Source of the DNA: a bacterium
GTDB taxonomy: Bacteria > Babelota > Babeliae > Babelales > Vermiphilaceae
Assembly: GCA_021827875.1 (NCBI GenBank)
Contig: JAKAUA010000075.1
Coordinates: 1 to 6,680 of the forward strand
DNA length: 6,680 nt
Direction of reading: 5' to 3'
The notes below the pieces were generated by a model. It saw only the letters and a list, made by a program, of their open reading frames with translations. It made no database searches and had not been told where the DNA came from. Each line of letters starts with the position of its first letter. Position 1 is the stretch's first letter. Position numbers and translations under genes: made by a program. Shown one piece after another: positions 1 through 5,908 of this stretch.

Positions 1-740
1 TATTTTCCGATGTCTGCATGATTTTTATCTAATGCAAGAAGTCGTTTGCGATACGGCAAATGCCAACTTTCAGGATAACAATATGAAGGGCTTAAGATAA
101 TTGTCGGCTGATTATCAATAAAATAACGATTTAAATGACTCTCATCATGCCAGAGCGCAATAATATTATGCTCGAGATCTATTTTAATATTTTCTAACAT
201 AGTGCGTACCAACTTAAGAAATTCTGTAGCACTGCCACCATGAAAACCACCCGCAAAATAATGCTGTCCTTCATGTCCTGCTATACATGCTGTTGATGCT
301 GGTCTTGTTTCATACGTGCCTCTTTTGTTAATAAAACCGGGATGTTGCGTTGCGACACGCTCACCCAAGATTTCATCGCCAACGGTATCAACAAAGAGCA
401 TATCGGCATCGGTGGCAAAAATATAATCCATCGCGCTTAACTCATCACTATGGCGATTATATACTTCACAGCGCATCATAGTATCATAGGGCCAACCAAG
501 ACGTTTGTGTGGCAAACAAACAACATCGTCTGCCTCCGGCAATGTGCCATCAGTAAAAATAAAATAAGTCACTTTTTGATTAGGGCAAAAATATTTTCTA
601 CCCGATTCTATTAAACGTGGTACAAATTGTATGTATTTTCCGGTAGCCACAATGCATAACCCAACATTGTATTGCGCCGTAATGGTCGACAAGCCTAATG
701 CGCTAGCACAGATAATTATTCTTTTTATACGATTAATCAT
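1..740 (-). CDS. GT6-family (ABO-like) glycosyltransferase, 3' end cut by window
   Basis: This gene starts at ATG 740, with AAGGAG 8 nt upstream; 246 residues are visible and the frame is open to the window edge. Residues 1-22 look like a signal peptide (basic start, hydrophobic core, end near TITA-Q). The rest matches family GT6, which includes the human ABO and alpha-1,3-galactosyltransferases. Visible motifs are VGLCIVATGKY (26-36), LGWPYDTMMRCEVY (81-94), a DXD motif as DAD at 111-113, HPGF (133-136), YETRP (143-147), YFAGGFHGGS (161-170) and WHDESHLNRY (197-206). By alignment from memory, Glu200 corresponds to human ABO Glu303, and Ala163/Gly165 to the donor-selecting positions 266/268. 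The small residues would allow UDP-GalNAc, but specificity cannot be fixed. The family is retaining and adds alpha-1,3-linked Gal or GalNAc. The human enzyme ends about 15 residues past the visible KNH, so little should be missing. It is the last visible gene of the fucose operon, 35 nt after gmd. Confidence 0.9.
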   Translation of the reverse strand, partial: MINRIKRIIICASALGLSTITAQYNVGLCIVATGKYIQFVPRLIESGRKYFCPNQKVTYFIFTDGTLPEADDVVCLPHKRLGWPYDTMMRCEVYNRHSDELSAMDYIFATDADMLFVDTVGDEILGERVATQHPGFINKRGTYETRPASTACIAGHEGQHYFAGGFHGGSATEFLKLVRTMLENIKIDLEHNIIALWHDESHLNRYFIDNQPTIILSPSYCYPESWHLPYRKRLLALDKNHADIGK

Positions 741-775
741 ACTCTCAACTCCTTTATTTTAAACAAAATAGTTAT

Positions 776-1912
776 TTACCAGCGCCTAGAAGAATTCGCT
801 GCATTCAGCTCATCTTGCATCATCTTTGTTACTAACTCTTTAAATGTTGTTTTGGGCTGCCATCCTAGTACTGCGGCAGCCTTTGATGCATCGCCCAATA
901 AGAAATCAACTTCTGCCGGACGAAAATAACGCGAATCAATAAAAATCAATTCTTTACCGGTATTCGCATCATAACCAACTTCATCAACGCCTGATCCGCG
1001 CCATGCAATTGCAATACCTACCTGTGCAAAAGCAAGTTCTACAAATTCGCGAACAGAATGAGCTTGCCCGGTGGCAATGACAAAATCATCTGCCCTTTCA
1101 TGTTGCATCATGAGCCACATAGCCTCCACATAATCAGGAGCATAGCCCCAATCACGTTGCGCATCTAAATTACCAAGATATAAAGCTGTTTGTTTACCCA
1201 AGCTAATGCGGACTGCAGCCTGCACAATTTTCTTCGTTACAAATGTTTCGCCACGATAAAAGGATTCATGATTAAAAAGAATACCGTTAACCGCAAACAT
1301 ACCATACGATTCACGATAATTTTTGGTAATCCAATAGCCATATAATTTTGCTACCCCATAAGGAGAACGCGGGTAAAATGGCGTTGTTTCTTTTTGAGGA
1401 ATTTCTTGCACAAGGCCAAACATTTCACTACTTGATGCTTGATAAAACTTAGTTTTATGAGTTAAGCCGGCCATACGTATTCCTTCTAAAAGCGCAAGAA
1501 CCCCAAGCGCATCCGTATGACCGGTATACAAAGGCAACTCAAATGAAACTTTAACGTGACTTTGTGCTGCCAGGTTATACACCTCATCAGGATTGATTTC
1601 TAACAGTAATCGAGCCATATTAGCAGCATCTGTCAGATCGCCATAATGCAAAAAGAATGAAGCACCTTTTACATGAGGATCAGTATATAAATCATCAATA
1701 CGAGAGGTATTAAATGAGGATGAGCGACGCTTGATACCATGAACCTCATAACCCTTGTTTAGAAGAAATTCTGCCAATAGACGCCCGTCTTGCCCGGTGA
1801 TACCGGTGATTAATGCTTTTTTTCGCACCGGCTCAATACCGACGCTCTCAGCTCTCATCTGGTTGTACAATAACACTAACACTACAATGCTTAATACTCT
1901 CGCTCTTATCAT
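776..1912 (-). CDS. gmd: GDP-mannose 4,6-dehydratase with N-terminal signal peptide
   Basis: The product converts GDP-D-mannose to GDP-4-keto-6-deoxy-D-mannose, the first step to GDP-L-fucose. It is an extended SDR enzyme. The Rossmann motif GITGQDG is at 37-43, the NADP/tetramer 'RR loop' KRRSSSFNTSR at 61-71, NLAAQSHV at 113-120, and the catalytic region YQASSSEMFG at 157-166 with Glu163, Tyr185 and Lys189 (YGVAK). RDWGYAPDYVEAMW (253-266) and RYFRPAEVDFLLGD (328-341) are typical of Gmd. Length is 378 aa, of which about 28 precede the usual start (E. coli GVTGQDG begins at residue 9). That extension reads as a signal peptide: MIRAR, a hydrophobic run to residue 16, and possible cleavage near MRA-E. 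The usually conserved NHESPRRGE loop reads NHESFYRGE at 214-222. ATG 1912 has AGGA 9 nt upstream, overlapping the fcl stop codon; the genes are 11 nt apart, suggesting coupled translation. Confidence 0.97.
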   Translation of the reverse strand: MIRARVLSIVVLVLLYNQMRAESVGIEPVRKKALITGITGQDGRLLAEFLLNKGYEVHGIKRRSSSFNTSRIDDLYTDPHVKGASFFLHYGDLTDAANMARLLLEINPDEVYNLAAQSHVKVSFELPLYTGHTDALGVLALLEGIRMAGLTHKTKFYQASSSEMFGLVQEIPQKETTPFYPRSPYGVAKLYGYWITKNYRESYGMFAVNGILFNHESFYRGETFVTKKIVQAAVRISLGKQTALYLGNLDAQRDWGYAPDYVEAMWLMMQHERADDFVIATGQAHSVREFVELAFAQVGIAIAWRGSGVDEVGYDANTGKELIFIDSRYFRPAEVDFLLGDASKAAAVLGWQPKTTFKELVTKMMQDELNAANSSRRW

Positions 1913-1923
1913 GTTTATTTTTC

Positions 1924-2916
1924 CTAAAAAATATTATGTGCTTCGCACCACTTAACGGTCTTTTTTATACCTTCTTCAAGTGTTGTTTGTGCTTGCCAAC
2001 CTAATGATTTTAATTTATCCACATTCAGTAGCTTACGCGGTGTTCCATCAGGTTTTGACGTATCAAAAACTAGCTCACCCTGAAAGCCAACTATTTCTTT
2101 AATCAACAACGCTACTTCTTTGATGGTCACATCTTGGCCGGTACCAATATTGACTAAATCAGAACCTTCATAATAGTTCATTAAAAATAGGGTTGCCGAT
2201 GCTAAATCATCAACATATAAAAATTCACGATAAGGAGCTCCGCTGCCCCAAACTACTACTTTATCTGCATGCTCTTTTTTTGCACGTTCCATTTTTGCAA
2301 TTAATGCTGGTAATACATGTGAAGTATGCAAATTAAAATTATCATTTTCTCCATAAAGATTTGTTGGCATACAAGCGATAAAATGTGTGCCGTACTCACG
2401 ATTGTAGGCTTCGCACATTTTAAGGCCGGCTATCTTGGCAATTGCATATGGTTCGTTACTTTTTTCAAGTTCACTGGTAAGTAAATACTCCTCTTTAATC
2501 GGCTGCGGACAGTTGCGTGGGTATATGCATGAAGAGCCTAAAAATAATAGCTTTTTAACGCCATGCACATAAGATGCATGAATAACATTGGCTTCTATAG
2601 TAATATTGTTGTAGATAAATTGCGCAGGGTAATCGATATTTGCTTGGATACCCCCCACTTTTGCTGCTGCTAAAAAGACATATTCAGGTTTTTCTTTTTC
2701 AAAAAATGCATTTACCGCTGCTTGATTCCGCAGATCAAGCTCGTTTGATGTCGCAACTAAGATATTTGTATAACCTTCGTACTCTAGTTGCCGCACAATA
2801 GCGGAACCAACGAGCCCCTTGTGTCCGGCTACATAGATTTTTGCATTCTTATCCATAATTGCATGAGATGTTAAACACATAAAAAAAGAGATCAGTGATA
2901 TTATTTTCTTCATCAT
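1924..2916 (-). CDS. fcl: GDP-L-fucose synthase with N-terminal signal peptide
   Basis: The product is the bifunctional 3,5-epimerase/4-reductase that turns GDP-4-keto-6-deoxymannose into GDP-L-fucose using NADPH. The motif GHKGLVG is at 31-37, followed by AAKVGG (85-89 region), GSSCIYP (127-133), EPYAIAK (155-161) and MPTNLYGENDNF (183-194). The catalytic set known from E. coli (Ser107, Cys109, Tyr136, Lys140, His179) aligns at Ser128, Cys130, Tyr157, Lys161 and His200, a constant shift of 21. That shift equals an added leader, MMKKIISLISFFMCLTSHA, followed by Met21, which looks like the ancestral start. No Shine-Dalgarno precedes Met21, whereas AAGGA lies 3 nt before ATG 2916 and 6 nt before ATG 2913, so the second ATG may be the true start. 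Twenty-two nt separate it from the upstream GT2 gene, and gmd follows directly. Confidence 0.97.
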   Translation of the reverse strand: MMKKIISLISFFMCLTSHAIMDKNAKIYVAGHKGLVGSAIVRQLEYEGYTNILVATSNELDLRNQAAVNAFFEKEKPEYVFLAAAKVGGIQANIDYPAQFIYNNITIEANVIHASYVHGVKKLLFLGSSCIYPRNCPQPIKEEYLLTSELEKSNEPYAIAKIAGLKMCEAYNREYGTHFIACMPTNLYGENDNFNLHTSHVLPALIAKMERAKKEHADKVVVWGSGAPYREFLYVDDLASATLFLMNYYEGSDLVNIGTGQDVTIKEVALLIKEIVGFQGELVFDTSKPDGTPRKLLNVDKLKSLGWQAQTTLEEGIKKTVKWCEAHNIF

Positions 2917-2938
2917 TTTTCCTTATTAAAAATTACTA

Positions 2939-3760
2939 TTATGCCTCGAACAATCTTTCTATAGGTTGGTAGGGAACTTTTGAACGTATACTATGCTCAA
3001 AACTCATTTGTAACGTACGATTACTATTGCGGTCGCCCAAGGGATTAATTCTGTTATACACATATAAAACATCATGTATATAACGTGAGTGATGTCCCGA
3101 CATTTCAAGCATAGGAAACATAAAAGCTAAATCCCACGTCATTGAAAAGAATTCATTGTTATGTAACAAATCTTCTTTTTTTACCATTTTAAATAGACGC
3201 GCATAAAAAGTGCGTAAGTGAGTTGTTACCCATTGGTATGAACGATAAGAATGATTTGCAATAACCGCCTCCGGCAAGGGGTGTATCCATAAATCTCGCG
3301 CATTCTGCGGCCATGACATATAGCTACCATACGTCATCCACACATTAGAATCAGCATATTCTTGATTCAAGCGAGCCAGCACATGCTCATGCGAAAACCA
3401 ATCGTCGCCATCAAGCGTTACAATAATTGCATCATCAGGACAGCTATGTATTACGTTATATAAATTAGCTAATGCACCACAACGGCTTGTATTGGTAAGC
3501 ACTGTCAACTTGCCTTTGTTTGTATGAGTATTCGCTATTTCTGTAACTAATCTTCCTGTATTGTCAGCAGAACAATCGTCAATATAAATGATTTTATAGT
3601 TATCATATTGTTGTTCTAGAGCAGAATGCAAATTCTTCTCGCACCATCGCTCGTTATTGTACGAAGGAATTATTACAACAAAGGGTAATTGTTCTGCTTC
3701 ACTATATAAAAAAAAGAATAAGCACATCATTAAAAATGTAATTGCAGGAATCTTAATCAC
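2939..3760 (-). CDS. GT2-family glycosyltransferase with N-terminal signal/anchor segment
   Basis: This is a 273-aa GT-A-fold glycosyltransferase of the GT2 type. VVIIPSYNNERW (28-39) is the first strand and nucleotide-binding turn. YIDDCSADNT (59-68) and the metal-binding TLDGDDW (115-121) are classic GT2 signatures. HLRTFYARLF (181-190) and TWDLAFMFPMLE (208-219) fit the acceptor/catalytic half, and YVYNRINPLGDR (233-244) closes the domain. The donor and linkage cannot be read from sequence. Residues 1-22 form a strongly hydrophobic leader ending near SEA-E, so the catalytic domain may lie outside the membrane. The start is GTG at 3760: AGGAG is 7 nt upstream, and the next Met is at residue 11, inside the hydrophobic core. 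The gene begins 12 nt after the fucosyltransferase stop codon, and its ribosome binding site abuts that stop, consistent with co-translation in the operon. Confidence 0.9.
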   Translation of the reverse strand: MIKIPAITFLMMCLFFFLYSEAEQLPFVVIIPSYNNERWCEKNLHSALEQQYDNYKIIYIDDCSADNTGRLVTEIANTHTNKGKLTVLTNTSRCGALANLYNVIHSCPDDAIIVTLDGDDWFSHEHVLARLNQEYADSNVWMTYGSYMSWPQNARDLWIHPLPEAVIANHSYRSYQWVTTHLRTFYARLFKMVKKEDLLHNNEFFSMTWDLAFMFPMLEMSGHHSRYIHDVLYVYNRINPLGDRNSNRTLQMSFEHSIRSKVPYQPIERLFEA

Positions 3761-3767
3761 AAAAATT

Positions 3768-3772
3768 CTCCT
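3768..3772 (-). promoter_or_regulatory. Ribosome binding site supporting a GTG start for the GT2 gene
   Basis: AGGAG on the minus strand directly follows the TAA stop of the fucosyltransferase gene and lies 7 nt before GTG 3760. This fixes a non-ATG start and keeps the complete hydrophobic leader in the protein. Confidence 0.8.
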
Positions 3773-4897
3773 TTAATTTTTTGTTGTTCGATACCGGTCT
3801 TTTTTTGCTTTTTTAATGATCTTTTGCTGTATTGCGTCAAGCTCTTCTAACAAAGCTACCTCATGTTCATTAAAAAATTCTGCGCGAGCATAGTTTGGTA
3901 TAAACCCTTTGAGACAACAATCTACAAAATATATATCAGAAAAGAGCATCTGTTCTTTTGATGCTAAATAGCGTTTTGCTGCATCAAGATAGTTGTTATA
4001 TTCTTCTTCTGACATAGATAGCAAGAATGACAATAGTTCTTCATTTGAACTAAAGTTTCTCCTATCCACAAAACATTCTGCAGGAACGTAGTCGGTCACA
4101 TTTGACGCTCCCCAGTAGATAGGTACGCAACCCGCCAATAGACAATGATGAAGCTTTTCAGATACATAGCCGGGAATATCTTTTATATTCTCATAACACA
4201 CAGAAAATTTGTAATGAGCAAGTAATTTAAATTTATCATCTACCCGCCCCTTATAATTTCTAAAATAAGCAGGATTCCACCCGGGACCAAAAAGATCGTT
4301 TAAATCACGAGCATCAAAATATGCTACTGTTTTGTAACGCTCGGAGTACAACTCATTACAATGCGTTGATCCTTTGTTAGCAATCACGGTGCAACAAAAC
4401 TTTTTTTCTGAAAAGGGAATTGTGGGAACATGTACTGATTTGGGCTGAGGATAAAAAAATTTAAAATAGTGTTGGTTATCAACAAGATCATCTGCCCACG
4501 TAAAGATAGTTTTTATATTTTTGTGAATCTCTCTGTCAAAATTTTCAGGAATAACTGAAGGCGGTTCCCACAAAAATAGAGCAAATTTATCTTTACCATA
4601 GGTATTAAAATAAGCGTTTAATGAGGCCGGCCCGCTTGCCCCACGCGGCATATTATATTTTGTGCCGTAATAAATATCGGCAGATTGATGTGCTCCACGG
4701 TGTGGACTCGTTGTCAGAGTAATGTTTTTTATTTTTAATTTTTCACGCAATAATTTGTATTCTTCTCCATTACCCTCAGGAAGCTGAAATAGTTTATCAT
4801 AGCGCAAATCATCGCCAAACCAATCAAGATAGATGGTCTGTGGGGTGATTGGCTTAATCGCTAGCACTGATGCAAAAAAAATAAGCTTTGCTTTCAT
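3773..4897 (-). CDS. GT10-family alpha-1,3/4-fucosyltransferase
   Basis: The predicted product transfers L-fucose from GDP-fucose to a glycan acceptor. The C-terminal donor-binding domain carries the GT10 signature: YKFSVCYENIKDIPGYVSEK (229-248), then CLLAGCVPIYWGASNVTDYVP (252-272) and CFVDRRNF (275-282). The Glu-Lys pair at 247-248 corresponds to the conserved pair in Helicobacter FucT. The N-terminal part has YLDWFGDD (23-30), like the WWGD start of bacterial GT10 domains, and FALFLWEPP (105-113). The 374-aa length suits the family. Residues 1-20 are basic then hydrophobic (MKAKLIFFASVLAI) but lack a clean cleavage site, so they may be an uncleaved anchor. The last 17 residues are rich in Lys/Arg, recalling the basic membrane-binding tail of Helicobacter FucTs. 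ATG 4897 has AGGAG 7 nt upstream. With gmd and fcl two genes away, GDP-fucose is very likely its donor. Confidence 0.92.
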   Translation of the reverse strand: MKAKLIFFASVLAIKPITPQTIYLDWFGDDLRYDKLFQLPEGNGEEYKLLREKLKIKNITLTTSPHRGAHQSADIYYGTKYNMPRGASGPASLNAYFNTYGKDKFALFLWEPPSVIPENFDREIHKNIKTIFTWADDLVDNQHYFKFFYPQPKSVHVPTIPFSEKKFCCTVIANKGSTHCNELYSERYKTVAYFDARDLNDLFGPGWNPAYFRNYKGRVDDKFKLLAHYKFSVCYENIKDIPGYVSEKLHHCLLAGCVPIYWGASNVTDYVPAECFVDRRNFSSNEELLSFLLSMSEEEYNNYLDAAKRYLASKEQMLFSDIYFVDCCLKGFIPNYARAEFFNEHEVALLEELDAIQQKIIKKAKKDRYRTTKN

Positions 4898-4917
4898 CTA
4901 CCAACTCCTCTGTTAAT

Positions 4918-5814
4918 CTATTCTCTGTTGATAAAAGTAAACATGTACTCCATATGTGCACTCTTATTACAGATTTTGTGCAATGGCGCTATATCAATCT
5001 TTAACCCTTGCTCAAAAAGAACAAGAAGTTCTTCCGGAGACATGCCATGCATATTGCGATTAGTATCAAACTCTTGCTGCGTAAGATTCATAGGTATATT
5101 AACCATTTTGCTCCTTACAAAACAAAGCCCCTTTTTACCAAGCACCGATCTCGCCTTATTCGCCCACGAACCTTCAAGTGAGTTTGGTGCGCTATACGAC
5201 AAGGCACAAATGGTTGGCACAATATCTGATTTTTTATAAAGCGTTAAGTCGACAGTATTTGGATATCCCCAATCATACTTACCCTCACCCAATGTCCACG
5301 AGCAGACACCATCGGCAATAGGCGTTAAAGGCGGCAAGGGCTGCTTGCACGACAACATATAGCAGTCAGTAAGGTTAGTGCCTAGGCGTAAATAAAAACC
5401 GTAAGCGTTTGTTTTTTGCAATGCTTTAATGCATTCAGACAAGTCTATGCAATCTGTCACTATAATGTCATCAACGGCAAATAGCACATAGTTACTGTCG
5501 CTATTTAACAAAAGCGCTTCTGTCATAGGTTTAAAATCTTGATGGGGGTTAAAGCCTTGCTGGTGAAATTGCACGGCAGGGAAAGCAGAATTGACTTGTG
5601 AATAAGCAGCGTTAAATCTGCCATTGTCAGAGCGATACACAACATGAACAGTTGCTGCGCCGATCACATATGCGTCTAATGATTCGAGTAGTGCATATAA
5701 CTGCATTGGCCGATTATAAGAGAAAATAACAAGATCAGTTTTATCTTCAGCATAATTATGCGCTACCAATGAGGTTAAAAATAATAACCATACGCTTACC
5801 TTTTTTGTAAACAT
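4918..5814 (-). CDS. Putative GT-A-type glycosyltransferase of unassigned family, with signal peptide
   Basis: I cannot assign this 298-aa protein to a named family. Its first half looks like a GT-A nucleotide-sugar domain: TDLVIFSYNRPMQLYALLESL (26-46) as strand, turn and helix, VHVVYRSDNG (56-65) as the next strand, and NYVLFAVDDIIVTD (108-121), where VDD is a plausible DXD-like metal site. The second half has YGFYLRLGTN (138-147), WGYPNTVDLTLYKK (182-195) and APNSLEGSWAN (209-219), the last resembling an acceptor-side motif of small bacterial glycosyltransferases. Residues 1-22 are a likely signal peptide (MFTKK, hydrophobic core, NYA-E). ATG 5814 has GGAG 6 nt upstream, and a near-consensus promoter lies about 40-70 nt upstream. 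It sits 20 nt before the fucosyltransferase gene, so a role in the same glycan is likely. Donor and linkage are unknown. Confidence 0.75.
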   Translation of the reverse strand: MFTKKVSVWLLFLTSLVAHNYAEDKTDLVIFSYNRPMQLYALLESLDAYVIGAATVHVVYRSDNGRFNAAYSQVNSAFPAVQFHQQGFNPHQDFKPMTEALLLNSDSNYVLFAVDDIIVTDCIDLSECIKALQKTNAYGFYLRLGTNLTDCYMLSCKQPLPPLTPIADGVCSWTLGEGKYDWGYPNTVDLTLYKKSDIVPTICALSYSAPNSLEGSWANKARSVLGKKGLCFVRSKMVNIPMNLTQQEFDTNRNMHGMSPEELLVLFEQGLKIDIAPLHKICNKSAHMEYMFTFINRE

Positions 5815-5853
5815 CCTGCTCTCCGCTATTTTTTAATAAAAATAATTAAACGG

Positions 5854-5882
5854 ATTCTACTTTTGATTAAGCAATGTGTCAA
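5854..5882 (-). promoter_or_regulatory. Predicted sigma70-type promoter before the unassigned glycosyltransferase gene
   Basis: On the minus strand, TTGACA (5882-5877) is followed after exactly 17 nt by TAGAAT (5859-5854). That is a perfect -35 box and a five-of-six -10 box. A start site near 5847 would give a leader of about 33 nt before ATG 5814. It sits in the only sizeable gap of the operon (94 nt), between the Nudix gene and the glycosyltransferase genes. The six downstream genes could therefore be transcribed independently of the Nudix gene. Confidence 0.7.
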
Positions 5883-5889
5883 TCTGACA
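5877..5889. promoter_or_regulatory. Inverted repeat overlapping the -35 box, possible operator
   Basis: The sequence TGTCA-ATC-TGACA is a perfect 5-bp inverted repeat with a 3-nt centre, and one arm is part of the -35 hexamer. A dimeric repressor bound here would block polymerase. No regulator gene is in the window, and a short repeat like this can arise by chance, so the call is tentative. Confidence 0.3.
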
Positions 5890-5908
5890 AGGTACTGCTA
5901 ATACGTCG

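Noticed and set aside
1755..2004. Two overlapping plus-strand open frames of 66 and 63 codons
   Set aside because: They run antisense across the gmd/fcl junction, where the opposite-strand genes are certain. Their hydrophobic look comes from the antisense of the leader region.
2841..2856. Met21 of Fcl as the true translation start, removing the signal peptide
   Set aside because: No Shine-Dalgarno-like bases precede it, whereas AAGGA precedes the upstream ATG pair. It is better explained as the remnant of the ancestral start.
4928..5239. Plus-strand open frame of 103 codons
   Set aside because: It lies wholly inside the 4918-5814 gene on the other strand, has no convincing ribosome binding site, and encodes no recognisable motif.
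5815..5908. Rho-independent terminator after the Nudix gene
   Set aside because: The gap has only a weak AT-only inverted repeat and no GC-rich stem with a T-tract. The clear signal there is a promoter.
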